64,000 bases of DNA from Paenibacillus alginolyticus DSM 5050 = NBRC 15375 (GTDB lineage Bacteria > Bacillota > Bacilli > Paenibacillales > NBRC-103111): NCBI RefSeq assembly GCF_000422905.1, contig NZ_AUGY01000013.1, positions 62,001 to 126,000 of the forward strand, given 5' to 3'. Positions 51,882-61,655 of the stretch are shown in pieces. Both the position numbers and the translations under genes were made by a program. The notes below the pieces were generated by a model. The model had not been told where the DNA came from and did no database searches. It saw only the letters and a program-made list of their open reading frames with translations. Positions within the stretch are counted from its first letter, which is position 1. The number at the start of each line of letters is the position of its first letter.

Positions 51882-53306
51882 ATGTCAGTTCAAAACGTGT
51901 TGAACCTTATCAAGGAAAAAAACATCGAGTGGGTAGATTTTCGTTTCGTAGGTCTTTCCGGTAAAGCCCACCATATTTCTTTGCCTGCAACAGAAGTAGA
52001 TGAAGAAACTTTCGTAAATGGGGTAGCTTTTGATGGTTCCTCCATCGCGGGATTCCGTGGTATTGAACAATCTGATATGGTTATGATGCCAGATCCAGAG
52101 ACTGCTTACGTAGATCCTTTCACTGCTCACCCAACTTTGGTCATTATGAGCAACATTCATACGCCAGAAGGCGAACGTTATGATCGCGATCCACGCAGCA
52201 TCGCTCAAAAAGCAGAAGAGTATTTGCAAACAACAGGTGTTGGTACAACTGCATTCTTCGCTCCTGAGTCCGAGTTCTTCATTTTTGACGATGTTCGTTA
52301 TGAGAACGGCATGAACAAATCCTACTTCGAAGTTGACTCCGAAGAAGCAGGTTGGAATACAGGCCGCAAAGAAGAAGGCGGAAACCTAGCTTATAAGGTT
52401 CCAGTCAAAGGCGGTTACGTTCCTGTAGCTCCAGTTGACTCCCAACAAGACATTCGTTCCGAAATGTGTAATAAGCTTGCTGACGCAGGTCTTCGTATCG
52501 AACGTCACCACCATGAAGTGGCTACAGCTGGTCAAGCTGAAATTAACTTCCGTTTTGACACATTGACTAAAACAGCAGATAACCTGCTCAAATACAAATA
52601 TATCGTTGCTAACACGGCTAGAGAATACGGTAAAGTAGCAACTTTCATGCCTAAACCACTGTTTGGTGATAATGGTAGCGGTATGCACGTTCACATGTCC
52701 ATCTTCGATGGCAGCGAGCCTTTGTTCTATGAAAAAGGAGCATACGCAAACCTGAGTGAAATGGCAATCAACTATATCGGTGGTATTCTTTACCACGCAC
52801 CTGCATTGATCGCATTGACAAACCCAAGTACGAACTCCTTCAAACGTCTGGTTCCTGGTTACGAAGCGCCGGTTAACCTTGTATTCTCCAAAGGTAACCG
52901 TTCCGCAGCAGTTCGTATTCCAATCGCAGCGGTGACACCTAAAGGTTGTCGTATCGAATTCCGTACACCGGATAGCACGGCTAACCCATACCTCGCTTTC
53001 GCAGCAATGCTGATGGCAGGTCTTGACGGTATCAAAAAGAAAATCGATCCGCGTGCTCTTGGATACGGTCCTTTCGATACAAACATCTATGAAATGTCCG
53101 ATGCAGAGAAAGCTGAAATCCGCAGCGTTCCTGGTACATTAGATGAAGCTTTGGATGCTCTTGCAGCTGATTCCGACTTCTTGATCGAAGGCGGCGTATT
53201 CACACAAGATTTCATCGATAACTATATCGAATTGAAGCGTGGCGAAGCGAAAGCTGTAGCTATCCGTATTCACCCACACGAGTACAACCTTTACTTCGAT
53301 TGCTAA
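51882..53306 (+). CDS. glnA: Glutamine synthetase, GSI-beta-like
   Basis: 474-residue type I synthetase. It has FDGSSIAG, the metal and ammonia residues in FAPESEFFIFDD, HHEVATAGQAEINFRF, GDNGSGMHVHMS, NPSTNSFKRLVPGYEAPV and FRTPDSTANPY. It carries the extra segment around residues 145-170 (VDSEEAGWNTGRKEEGGN) and a Tyr in DTNIYEMSD, which align with the E. coli-type enzyme and its adenylylation site, unlike the shorter enzyme of B. subtilis glnRA. AAATGGGAGGG precedes the ATG. No glnR gene is adjacent. Confidence 0.95.
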   Translation: MSVQNVLNLIKEKNIEWVDFRFVGLSGKAHHISLPATEVDEETFVNGVAFDGSSIAGFRGIEQSDMVMMPDPETAYVDPFTAHPTLVIMSNIHTPEGERYDRDPRSIAQKAEEYLQTTGVGTTAFFAPESEFFIFDDVRYENGMNKSYFEVDSEEAGWNTGRKEEGGNLAYKVPVKGGYVPVAPVDSQQDIRSEMCNKLADAGLRIERHHHEVATAGQAEINFRFDTLTKTADNLLKYKYIVANTAREYGKVATFMPKPLFGDNGSGMHVHMSIFDGSEPLFYEKGAYANLSEMAINYIGGILYHAPALIALTNPSTNSFKRLVPGYEAPVNLVFSKGNRSAAVRIPIAAVTPKGCRIEFRTPDSTANPYLAFAAMLMAGLDGIKKKIDPRALGYGPFDTNIYEMSDAEKAEIRSVPGTLDEALDALAADSDFLIEGGVFTQDFIDNYIELKRGEAKAVAIRIHPHEYNLYFDC

Positions 53307-53339
53307 TTCTTTAGCACTTATAAATCAATAACATACGAG

Positions 53340-53382
53340 CTGCTTCTTCCATAGATTTCTATGGAGGAGGCAGTTTTTTCAT
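53340..53382 (+). terminator. Terminator of glnA
   Basis: CTGCTTCTTCCATAG pairs with CTATGGAGGAGGCAG (two G-U pairs) and is followed by TTTTTT. Confidence 0.88.
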
Positions 53383-53488
53383 TTTTTCGATACTAATACT
53401 CTTTTGATAATAATTATAATTAGCGGTGTATTTTGATGGGAGTTGAGGTATAATGAATGCATGAATCAGATCTGGAAGGAAGATTAAT

Positions 53489-54043
53489 ATGAAAATTACC
53501 ATGATAGCAGGAAGTAATCAGAGATCAGCGACAAGCACAAGACTTGCTGAATATATCAAGCATCTTGCGACCCAAGAGGGCCACGAGGTGACGTTGATTG
53601 ACTTGTATCTAACACCGGTCCCTTTCTATACACCAGATGATGCAAACGCGGGGCACGAAGCTCTAGAGAAATTAAAAGAAGCTATGCTTAAAGCAGAGGG
53701 GATCGTACTGGCAACACCGGAATATCATAGTGGAATTTCGGGTGTTTTGAAAAACGCGCTTGATCATTTGGGACAAGACCATTTCAGCAACAAGGTTGTC
53801 TTATCTGTAAGCTCAGCAGGCGGAGCAATTGCTGTCAGCTCTCTGACGCAGCTGCAGACGATTGTACGCAATCTGCATGGCATTAACTGCCCAGATTGGC
53901 TATCTATTGGAGGCGACCAGCGGAAGAGCTTCCATCCGGGTGTCACCTATCAAGATATCCATCCAGATGTCGATAAACGTGTTCGTCGTGTAGTTGGTTC
54001 ATTCCTCGAATTGATCAAACAATTGGCAGTTAAACTGAAATAA
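53489..54043 (+). CDS. NADPH-dependent FMN reductase family protein
   Basis: 184-residue flavodoxin-like reductase. MIAGSNQRSATSTRLAEYI is the FMN phosphate loop, ATPEYHSGISGVLKNALDHL the conserved block, and LSVSSAGGAI the second loop. It belongs to the AzrA/YhdA-type branch (azobenzene or quinone reduction) more than to SsuE. GGAAGGAAG precedes the ATG. Monocistronic. Confidence 0.85.
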   Translation: MKITMIAGSNQRSATSTRLAEYIKHLATQEGHEVTLIDLYLTPVPFYTPDDANAGHEALEKLKEAMLKAEGIVLATPEYHSGISGVLKNALDHLGQDHFSNKVVLSVSSAGGAIAVSSLTQLQTIVRNLHGINCPDWLSIGGDQRKSFHPGVTYQDIHPDVDKRVRRVVGSFLELIKQLAVKLK

Positions 54044-54077
54044 AAGTTTCCGATAACAATACGCCATTAAATATATT

Positions 54078-54123
54078 ATGAGTAACGCAAAGTGTAAACT
54101 ACGCTTTGAGTTGCTCATTTTTT
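54078..54123 (+). terminator. Terminator of the FMN reductase gene
   Basis: ATGAGTAACGCAAAG pairs with CTTTGAGTTGCTCAT and is followed by TTTTTT. Confidence 0.85.
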
Positions 54124-54160
54124 ATGTTTAATAACAGGCTGTGATGATTTGGGATTCTCT

Positions 54161-54188
54161 TTACAGAGACGTCCCGATCTGCTAAGAT
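54161..54188 (+). promoter_or_regulatory. Promoter of the biotin operon
   Basis: TTACAG (54161-54166), 16 bases, TAAGAT (54183-54188), directly ahead of the BirA operator. Confidence 0.5.
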
Positions 54189-54196
54189 AACCACAA

Positions 54197-54237
54197 TTAA
54201 TTGTCAACCTAAACAATGATTTTAAGTTGACAATTAA
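54197..54237 (+). promoter_or_regulatory. BirA operator of the biotin operon
   Basis: TTAATTGTCAAC (54197-54208) and GTTGACAATTAA (54226-54237) are perfect 12-base complements 17 bases apart, the form of BirA sites in Firmicutes. It follows the -10 box, so biotinyl-AMP-loaded BirA would block transcription. Confidence 0.88.
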
Positions 54238-54257
54238 ATATATGGATGGTGATCATT

Positions 54258-55619
54258 GTGACAACGGATTACGAGCGTCTTGCTGCAATCAACAAGTCGC
54301 ATTTATGGCATCCTTTTACTCAGATGAAAGACTACAACAACGCAGATCCTCTCATTATCGAACGTGGTGAAGGTATCAGGCTTTATGACGCCCAGGGAAG
54401 AGCTTATTACGACGGTTTCTCGTCAGTTTGGCTTAACGTACATGGACACAACGTCCCGGAGTTAAATCGAGCGATTGCGGACCAGTTAGGGCGAGTCGCC
54501 CACTCCACCCTTCTAGGAATGGCCAATATACCGGCAATCGAACTTGCAGAGAAGCTGGTAGGGATCGCTCCGAAAGGGTTAAACAAAGTATTTTATTCGG
54601 ATTCAGGAGCAACCGGTGTCGAGATTGCGATCAAAATGGCATTTCAATACTGGCACAACCGGGGAGCACGGGGAAAAACGACGTTTATTACGATGAATCA
54701 AGCGTACCACGGAGATACAATTGGCGCGGTTAGTGTCGGTGCAATACCGCTGTATCATGATGTGTTCCGTCCCATGCTGTTTCCATCGCACGTCATTCCA
54801 TATCCTTACGCTTATCGCCATGAAGGCGGTGCCGCAGAAGCATTGGAAGGTACGCTAACCCTACTTCGTAAGTTGCTCGAGACGAGAGCAGATGAGATCG
54901 CGGCTCTTATTGTGGAGCCGATTGTGCAAGGAGCCAGCGGAATGATTGTTATGCCGCCGGGCTGCTTACGTGAGATGGCAGCACTCTGCCGCAAGTATGA
55001 CGTACTGCTTATTGCCGACGAGGTCGCAACCGGCTTTGGTCGTACAGGCGCTATGTTCGCCTGCGATCTCGAAAGCGTATCACCTGATTTAATGGTGGTA
55101 GGGAAGGGGCTGACAGGTGGCTATTTGCCTGTGGCAGCGACACTTGCAACGGATGAGATCTACGAGGCGTTTTATGCGGATTACCATGAGCAGAAAACAT
55201 TTTTTCACGGTCATTCCTACACGGGAAACCCACTTGGCTGTGCCGTTGCTTTGGCCAGTTTGAAGCTGTTTGAAGAGCGCAAGATCATTGAAGGAGTTAG
55301 AGCTAAGGCGTCCTTTGTCGAGAATAAGCTCGCAGCACTTAAGGAGCGACCGCATATTGGTGACATCCGGCAAAAGGGATTGATGATCGGAATCGAGCTC
55401 GTACGTGATAAAGGTTCTCGTGAGCCCTACGATTGGGTAGAACGAATCGGCGTTCGTACGAGCATGAGGGCCAGAGAGCTCGGGATGCTGACGAGGCCGC
55501 TAGGCAATGTGATTGTTTTCATCCCTCCGCTTGTCAGCACAGAAGCTGAGCTTGAATCGATGATAGATATTTTGGCTGAATCGATTGTAAACGTCACAGA
55601 AGGCAGCCGGGCTTTATGA
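54258..55619 (+). CDS. bioA: Adenosylmethionine-8-amino-7-oxononanoate aminotransferase BioA
   Basis: 453-residue PLP enzyme that makes 7,8-diaminopelargonate. It shows [48 protein letters not shown], the Asp in [15 protein letters not shown], and the PLP lysine in [14 protein letters not shown] take GTG 54258 (VTTDYERL in sequence) as start with GGTGAT upstream; ATG 54246 is possible. First gene of the operon, overlapping bioD by four bases. Confidence 0.94.
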   Translation: MTTDYERLAAINKSHLWHPFTQMKDYNNADPLIIERGEGIRLYDAQGRAYYDGFSSVWLNVHGHNVPELNRAIADQLGRVAHSTLLGMANIPAIELAEKLVGIAPKGLNKVFYSDSGATGVEIAIKMAFQYWHNRGARGKTTFITMNQAYHGDTIGAVSVGAIPLYHDVFRPMLFPSHVIPYPYAYRHEGGAAEALEGTLTLLRKLLETRADEIAALIVEPIVQGASGMIVMPPGCLREMAALCRKYDVLLIADEVATGFGRTGAMFACDLESVSPDLMVVGKGLTGGYLPVAATLATDEIYEAFYADYHEQKTFFHGHSYTGNPLGCAVALASLKLFEERKIIEGVRAKASFVENKLAALKERPHIGDIRQKGLMIGIELVRDKGSREPYDWVERIGVRTSMRARELGMLTRPLGNVIVFIPPLVSTEAELESMIDILAESIVNVTEGSRAL

Positions 55620-56353
55620 ACAAAATGGACATGGGACCGATAAACGGGTTATTTATAACAGGCACGGACACCGGCGTTGGGAAGACAATGGTGACGGCAG
55701 CCATCACCGCTGCGCTTCGCGCCGAAGGATTGAACGCAGGTGTATGGAAGCCGGTACAGTCCGGTGCTCTTCTTGGCAGCGGAGTTACCGATGCTGAACG
55801 GCTGCTGCAAAGCACGGGAATCCAGGAGACGCCAGAGGCGGTGGCGCCATTTACATTCGAAGCTCCGCTTACTCCGATGCTCGCCGCAAAGCGTGCTGGT
55901 GTGACCTTAACGCTGCAGGAGCTTATCGCCGCTGGTGAACCTCTCACTAAACGTTATGAAGCGCTGCTCATTGAAGGTGCTGGCGGTGTCGCAGTTCCGC
56001 TGACCGATGATGCTCTCGTAGTGGACTTGATTTCAGAGCTTCATATACCGGCTCTAATTGTAGCCCGTTCCAGCCTTGGCACGATTAACCACACGCTTTT
56101 GACGGCATCATTTCTGCGGCATCACGGAATCCCGATTGTAGGCGTCATAATGAACGACGGCGAATTAACGGAGCCGCATAATGATCCTAGTGCGGATTCG
56201 AATGCAGAACTTATCGAGCATTATAGCGGTCTTCGAGTGCTCGGCCGATTTCCCCATTTGCAAACCAATGCGAATTCAGAAACTTTGATACATACCTTAC
56301 ACAAAACGATACAACTCGCACCCATCAGACAGGCTCTGAATAATAAACGATAG
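55616..56353 (+). CDS. bioD: Dethiobiotin synthetase BioD
   Basis: 245-residue ATP-dependent carboxylase. P-loop [20 protein letters not shown] and [13 protein letters not shown] are the family blocks; [14 protein letters not shown] follows. Its ATGA start overlaps bioA. Confidence 0.94.
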   Translation: MNKMDMGPINGLFITGTDTGVGKTMVTAAITAALRAEGLNAGVWKPVQSGALLGSGVTDAERLLQSTGIQETPEAVAPFTFEAPLTPMLAAKRAGVTLTLQELIAAGEPLTKRYEALLIEGAGGVAVPLTDDALVVDLISELHIPALIVARSSLGTINHTLLTASFLRHHGIPIVGVIMNDGELTEPHNDPSADSNAELIEHYSGLRVLGRFPHLQTNANSETLIHTLHKTIQLAPIRQALNNKR

Positions 56354-56402
56354 CAAATGTTTACGAGAGAGCTTTCCTGGGAAAGCGTTAAGGAGGACGA
56401 TA

Positions 56403-57404
56403 ATGATGGAAATTATTGCTGCCGATATGGAATGGCAAGCGCTTGCCCAAAAAGCGTTGAGTGGGGAATGTTTAACATTAGATGAAGGGCTATCTGTACT
56501 AGAAGCCGACAATGATGAGGTACTGCCCTTGCTGCAGGCTGCATTTAAAGTGAGAAAACATTTTTATGGTAAAAAAGTGAAGCTGAATATGATCATTAAC
56601 GCCAAAAGCGGCCTTTGTCCCGAGGACTGCGGCTATTGCTCACAATCCATTGTTTCGACGGCGCCAGTAAATAAATACACCTTGCTCGATAAAGACACGC
56701 TGCTTGCCGGCGCACGTGAAGCTATGGCACGCAAAGCTGGAACTTATTGCATCGTAGCTGCCGGAAAAGGTCCGACAGATAAGGAACTAGATCAAGTGGT
56801 GGATGCGGTTAGAGAAATCCGTGAAACGATGCCGCTAAAAATTTGCGCATGCCTGGGCATTTTGAAGGATGAGCAAGCCGAACGTCTTGCGGAAGCGGGC
56901 GTACATCGCTATAACCACAACTTAAATACCAGCAAAGCCAATTACCCATCTATTACTACGACCCATACCTATGACCAACGTGTTGAAACAGTGGAAAAAG
57001 TAAAAACGTACGGCATGTCACCCTGCTCTGGTGTCATTATCGGCATGGGCGAGACGAATCAGGAAATTGTTGAAATGGCTTATGCGCTTCGCGATATCGA
57101 TGCGGATTCGATTCCGATTAATTTCCTAAATGCGATTCCAGGAACCCCTTTGGAACATGCAGGCCGCACGCCGTCGATGAAAGCTTTAAAGGTACTGGCT
57201 CTGTTCCGTTTCACCTGTCCTTCTAAAGAAATCCGAGTAGCGGGCGGTCGTGAGGTCAACCTTCGCACGCTGCAGCCGCTATCGCTGTACGCTGCAAACT
57301 CACTATTTGTTGGTGATTATTTAACAACAGCAGGCCAAGAGGTTGGAACGGATCATCAGATGATTGAAGATTTGGGGTTTGAGATTGAATTAAGTGCCCT
57401 TTAA
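56403..57404 (+). CDS. bioB: Biotin synthase BioB
   Basis: 333-residue radical SAM enzyme. The 4Fe-4S motif is CPEDCGYCSQS near residue 71; other blocks are RYNHNLNTSK, CSGVIIGMGET and IPINFLNAIPGTPLE, with the 2Fe-2S ligands including the Arg in IRVAGGREVNLR. AAGGAGG precedes the ATG. Confidence 0.95.
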   Translation: MMEIIAADMEWQALAQKALSGECLTLDEGLSVLEADNDEVLPLLQAAFKVRKHFYGKKVKLNMIINAKSGLCPEDCGYCSQSIVSTAPVNKYTLLDKDTLLAGAREAMARKAGTYCIVAAGKGPTDKELDQVVDAVREIRETMPLKICACLGILKDEQAERLAEAGVHRYNHNLNTSKANYPSITTTHTYDQRVETVEKVKTYGMSPCSGVIIGMGETNQEIVEMAYALRDIDADSIPINFLNAIPGTPLEHAGRTPSMKALKVLALFRFTCPSKEIRVAGGREVNLRTLQPLSLYAANSLFVGDYLTTAGQEVGTDHQMIEDLGFEIELSAL

Positions 57405-57417
57405 GGTGGTGCCGATG

Positions 57418-58590
57418 ATGAATTGGATGGAAAAAGAACTTGCGGACATGACGGACGCCTCGTTAATGCGTTCTTTGCGTGTAAACAGCCTGGTTCTGGA
57501 ATGCCCTGGTTATACGGTTCGTGGAGAACGCCTACTCCTCAACCTGTCTTCCAATGATTATCTTGGACTCTCGCAGCATCCCGTCATTGTGGAAGTGATG
57601 CGCGAAACGCTGCTGAGCGAAGGGGTAGGCTCAGGTGCATCGCGTCTTGTGACAGGCAACCGGGCGCCTTATGGCCGACTTGAGGAAGCACTGGCCGGTT
57701 GGCAGAACTGCGAAGCAGCGCTTGTTTTTGCAAATGGATATATGGCGAATTCTGGTGTGATTAGTGCGCTAGTAAGCCGAGGTGATGTTGTTTTCAGCGA
57801 TCAGCTAAACCATGCCAGAATTGTGGACGGTACGATATTGAGCCGTGCGGAGCTCGCTCGGTATCGTCATAACGATATGGAACATTTACGTTTCTTATTA
57901 AATAAGTACCGTGATAAACGGCGAAAGCTGATCGTTACAGATGCCGTCTTCTCGATGGATGGCGATCAGGCGCCTTTGTGTGAACTCGCGCTGCTCAAAC
58001 GCGAATACGAGGCGATGTTGATGGTGGACGAGGCACACAGCGGAGGAATATACGGGCGGCGTGGCGAGGGATTATGCCATGAACTCGGGGTGCAGGATGA
58101 AGTGGATGTCCATATGGGAACGTTCAGTAAATCTTTCGGTGTGTATGGAGCCTATGTGTGCGGTAGCCGCACACTCATTCGTTGGCTGATAAATAAGGCT
58201 AGGCCGCTCATCTATTCAACAGCGCTGCCCCCTTCTCTTGTAGCTGGTATTTCAAAAGCTTTGGATATGGTACAAACAGAGCACTGGCGCCGGGAACGAC
58301 TTCACGAGGCAATTAGGCTGTTTCGGTCTTCGCTAAACGAGGCAGGGTTTGATGTTGGTAACGGTGACTCTCCAATTGTACCGATAATCATCGGCGATAA
58401 TGATACGGCTATTCGTTTCAGTGGTGCTCTTGAAGAGGAAGGGATCGCTTCGGTTGCCATCCGTCCCCCTACGGTGCCTGCTGGTACAGCTCGTATTCGC
58501 TTCTCATTGTCAGCCGTTCATTCGAATAAGGAATTGATTGATGCTGCTGAGCGAATCCGTACCGTCGGGCTTCAACAAGGAGTGCTATGA
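57418..58590 (+). CDS. bioF: 8-Amino-7-oxononanoate synthase BioF
   Basis: 390-residue PLP enzyme that joins pimeloyl-ACP and alanine. NDYLGLSQHP, GSGASRLVTGN, VDEAHSGGIYG and the PLP lysine in GTFSKSFGVYGAY are visible. ATG 57418 (or 57415) follows AAGGTGG. It overlaps the next gene by four bases. Confidence 0.93.
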   Translation: MNWMEKELADMTDASLMRSLRVNSLVLECPGYTVRGERLLLNLSSNDYLGLSQHPVIVEVMRETLLSEGVGSGASRLVTGNRAPYGRLEEALAGWQNCEAALVFANGYMANSGVISALVSRGDVVFSDQLNHARIVDGTILSRAELARYRHNDMEHLRFLLNKYRDKRRKLIVTDAVFSMDGDQAPLCELALLKREYEAMLMVDEAHSGGIYGRRGEGLCHELGVQDEVDVHMGTFSKSFGVYGAYVCGSRTLIRWLINKARPLIYSTALPPSLVAGISKALDMVQTEHWRRERLHEAIRLFRSSLNEAGFDVGNGDSPIVPIIIGDNDTAIRFSGALEEEGIASVAIRPPTVPAGTARIRFSLSAVHSNKELIDAAERIRTVGLQQGVL

Positions 58591-59369
58591 CTATGATTGT
58601 TGCATCGACAAGCGCCACCATCTTATGGCTGACCGGATGGAGCATGCCGGATACGGTTTTCGATCGACTTCGCGAGTTAATGCCGGATTTTCATCATGTT
58701 TCCGTCGATTACAGTGATGCCGACTCTCTGGAGAAAATGCTTCTGCTTACTGAAACGGCGGTAGAAAACATGAGATCTTCGGATATTTCTACAGGTAAGA
58801 CAAGGGATTTCCGTGGTCCACTGTTAATCGGAGGTTGGTCGCTCGGCGGATTACTGGCGTTGAGGCTAGCGATTAAAGGTTTTGCTGATGGGCTGGTGTT
58901 GTTTGCGGCTACAGCTCGTTTTACCCGTTCTATTGAAGAGATGGACCGCGGCTGGGCAGATGCCTACGTTAGGCAGATGATTATAGAACTTAAGAAGGAC
59001 CCACAAGCCGTTGAAACAAAATTTCGGCAGGTTATGTTTACAGAAGCAGAGTGGGAGGCCGGTCTTGGCAAAAGATTTCCTCTCATTGGCAGCTGGACAA
59101 CTCCAGCACTAATTGCTGGTCTTCAGATTTTGCGATGTGAGGAAGTCTTGTCAGGGCTGCCGGAAATTAAATGTCCGGTTCTGCTTGTTCACGGCATGGA
59201 GGATAGGATTTGTCCTTACAATGCTGCGGCAGAGCTTGCAGCACAATTGCCTCTAGCAGAGTTGCTTTCCATACCGGACAGCGGGCATGCGCCGTTTTTG
59301 GGAAGAGAAGATGAGATAGCTGAGAAACTGAGGCGATGGTGGGATGAGCAGAAGGATAACGGATATTGA
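58587..59369 (+). CDS. bioH: Pimeloyl-ACP methyl ester esterase-like alpha/beta hydrolase (BioH-type)
   Basis: 260-residue hydrolase with the nucleophile Ser in GGWSLGGLLAL, Asp in HGMEDRICPY and His in DSGHAPFLG. It sits between bioF and bioC, where it would free pimeloyl-ACP from its methyl ester after BioC-primed elongation. Sequence alone gives only the fold; the role follows from the place. Its start overlaps bioF (ATGA). Confidence 0.8.
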   Translation: MTMIVASTSATILWLTGWSMPDTVFDRLRELMPDFHHVSVDYSDADSLEKMLLLTETAVENMRSSDISTGKTRDFRGPLLIGGWSLGGLLALRLAIKGFADGLVLFAATARFTRSIEEMDRGWADAYVRQMIIELKKDPQAVETKFRQVMFTEAEWEAGLGKRFPLIGSWTTPALIAGLQILRCEEVLSGLPEIKCPVLLVHGMEDRICPYNAAAELAAQLPLAELLSIPDSGHAPFLGREDEIAEKLRRWWDEQKDNGY

Positions 59370-60207
59370 GCGCCAATTTAATCGTAGTTCAGCGGGTTCG
59401 TATGATATTCACGCCAATGTGCAGCGCATTATGGCAGAGCAGCTTGCCAAAACTCTCATCGCGTGGAAGGGCGAAGAGACGTCTAATATTCTTGAGATTG
59501 GTTGTGGCACGGGTACTCTGACCAGAATTCTGGTTAACGAATGGTCCAAAGCGTCTATTACTGCACTGGATATTGCACCTGGCATGATCAAAGTGGCGGA
59601 GCAACGTGTCCGATCAGGTACGGCAAGCCATTTGGCTATCAGCCAAAGTCAACCAGATCGATTAAGCTTTATTCATGCCGATGTAGAAAAGTGGTCGGCA
59701 GATGTGCAAGCAGCCTCGTTCGACCTCATTGTCTCGAGCGCCTGCTTTCAATGGCTTAAGAATCCGAGGCAAACGTTACGTCACCTTCGGCAGATGCTTC
59801 GTCCTGGAGGCTTACTGGTGTTCACAACATTTGGGCCGAGAACGTTTTACGAGCTGCATCAGTCATTTCATGACGTGTATCGAACCATGGACATGGAACC
59901 TCAGCGGCACGGACTGTCGTTTCAAACCGATTATGAGTGGAAAACCTCGCTCATGGAAGCAGGATTTTCAAGTTTCCACAAAGAACGGTTGATTCAAAAA
60001 GAAATATATGCTTCCGTAAGAGATTTTCTACTATCGGTTAAAGCAATGGGGGCTAGCACTTCGGAAGCTGCCGCTACGCCTGGCCTCAGCTCGCGAAGGC
60101 TGTTCGCAGGCATGTTTAAGGCATACGAAGAAAAGTTCAGCCTACAGGGAGGCATCGCAGCCACTTATGATCTTCTCTTAATCCAAGCTAGGGTCTCTCA
60201 TGAATAG
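59344..60207 (+). CDS. bioC: Malonyl-ACP O-methyltransferase BioC
   Basis: 287-residue SAM methyltransferase that primes pimeloyl synthesis. RQFNRSSAGSYDIHANVQ is the BioC N-terminal signature, ILEIGCGTGTLT binds SAM, and FDLIVSSACFQWL is typical. It overlaps the esterase gene by 26 bases. Last gene of the operon; together with the esterase it makes BioI or BioW unnecessary. Confidence 0.92.
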   Translation: MSRRITDIERQFNRSSAGSYDIHANVQRIMAEQLAKTLIAWKGEETSNILEIGCGTGTLTRILVNEWSKASITALDIAPGMIKVAEQRVRSGTASHLAISQSQPDRLSFIHADVEKWSADVQAASFDLIVSSACFQWLKNPRQTLRHLRQMLRPGGLLVFTTFGPRTFYELHQSFHDVYRTMDMEPQRHGLSFQTDYEWKTSLMEAGFSSFHKERLIQKEIYASVRDFLLSVKAMGASTSEAAATPGLSSRRLFAGMFKAYEEKFSLQGGIAATYDLLLIQARVSHE

Positions 60208-60213
60208 GTTCAC

Positions 60214-60256
60214 GGATAGAGAATCAGATAATTCTGATAGCTCTATCCTTTTTTTT
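60214..60256 (+). terminator. Terminator of the biotin operon
   Basis: GGATAGAG pairs with CTCTATCC, enclosing an ATCAGA/TCTGAT stem, followed by eight T. Confidence 0.93.
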
Positions 60257-60320
60257 ATTTCCACACACTTTTGACATATTTATGTGGTACAGTTTGGAAA
60301 ATAGGGCGAGGGGGGAGATC

Positions 60321-61640
60321 ATGGGAGCACCATGGACTAACAAGGAAGTCGTTCATTTATTACATCGAGCGGGATTTGGTTCCACTGGGGAAGAAGTTAC
60401 TGCTTGTGTTGCACTAGGTCGTGAGGAAACGGTGCGACGTCTAATTGCAGGAGAAGCATTGATCGATCAGGCACCGTCGCTAACTCCATTTGACCAACTA
60501 ACTGCTGATGGCAAGAAGTCACTAGATCCGCTGCAATTAGCTGATCAACAAATGTACTGGTTATATCGAATGGTATATTCCAATGCTCCGCTCATTGAAA
60601 AGATGTCATTGTTCTGGCATGGACATTTTGCAACGGCGAATTATAAGGTTAATGATGTCACGTTAATGGTTCAACAAAACACCCTTTTTCGCCAACATGC
60701 ACTAGGAAATTTCAAAGAACTCGTCCTCGCCATAGGTAAAGATCCTGCCATGATGATTTGGCTAGATGTGAATCGGAATAAAAAAGGGAAACCGAATGAA
60801 AATTATGCCCGCGAAGCCATGGAGCTATTCACACTAGGTATCGGTCACTATACAGAGACTGATGTGAAGGAAGCGGCGCGCGCTTTCACGGGATGGACTT
60901 ATGATAAGAAGGAAAATAAAGTAGGTTATAATCCTAAACAACACGACAATGATACGAAAACGCTGCTTGAAGAAACGGGAAAGCTGAATTCGGAAGATGT
61001 AATTGAAATTATTTTCCATCAAAAAACGCTGCCGATCTTTCTTGCTACGAAGCTGCTCAAATATTTTGCAACGGACAGCCCCTCTGATAGCTGGATTCAA
61101 AAAGTTGCCGAACAAATATCAAAAAAGGCTACTGTGGGGGAAGTACTGCAAGAGTTATTCCTATCGGACGAATTTTACGATGAGAAATTGCGGTTATCTC
61201 TCATCAAAACACCGGCTGACTATGTGGCAGGTATTCTCAAATGCTGTAAGCTAACTGTGTCGAAGGGGCATGCACAAGCGATGAGGAGGATGGGACAGGA
61301 GCTATATGCTCCGCCGGATGTTGCCGGTTGGAGAGGAGGCACCTCTTGGCTGAATACAAACGTCTTATTAGCAAGGTACCAGTTTGCCGAGTCCATTGCC
61401 AAGCAGCTGAACGGGAAGGTGCTCTCATCGGCAGACTATACACCTGAACAACAGGAGCGTCCGGAAGAATGGGTGAAAATGTGGAGTCAGCGTATGGGAA
61501 TCACGGATTTATCGGATAAAACATTGCAGGGTTTACGTGCATACGCAGACGATACCATTATACATACAAAGCAAAAAAATGCGGGATTGAGAGGTTTGCT
61601 TCAATTAGTGCTGATTAGCCCGGAAGCTCAAATGAAATAG
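60321..61640 (+). CDS. DUF1800 family protein
   Basis: 439-residue protein. WTNKEVVHLLHRAGFGSTGEE at the N-terminus, EKMSLFWHGHFAT, MLFT-like EAMELFTLGIGHYTE and AARAFTGWTY are DUF1800 signatures. No signal peptide is seen. It is paired with a DUF1501 protein 15 bases downstream, the usual association of these two families. Function unknown. ATG 60321 has GGGGGGAG ahead; GTG 60282 does not. Confidence 0.88.
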   Translation: MGAPWTNKEVVHLLHRAGFGSTGEEVTACVALGREETVRRLIAGEALIDQAPSLTPFDQLTADGKKSLDPLQLADQQMYWLYRMVYSNAPLIEKMSLFWHGHFATANYKVNDVTLMVQQNTLFRQHALGNFKELVLAIGKDPAMMIWLDVNRNKKGKPNENYAREAMELFTLGIGHYTETDVKEAARAFTGWTYDKKENKVGYNPKQHDNDTKTLLEETGKLNSEDVIEIIFHQKTLPIFLATKLLKYFATDSPSDSWIQKVAEQISKKATVGEVLQELFLSDEFYDEKLRLSLIKTPADYVAGILKCCKLTVSKGHAQAMRRMGQELYAPPDVAGWRGGTSWLNTNVLLARYQFAESIAKQLNGKVLSSADYTPEQQERPEEWVKMWSQRMGITDLSDKTLQGLRAYADDTIIHTKQKNAGLRGLLQLVLISPEAQMK

Positions 61641-61655
61641 CAAGGGGTGAGAAAA

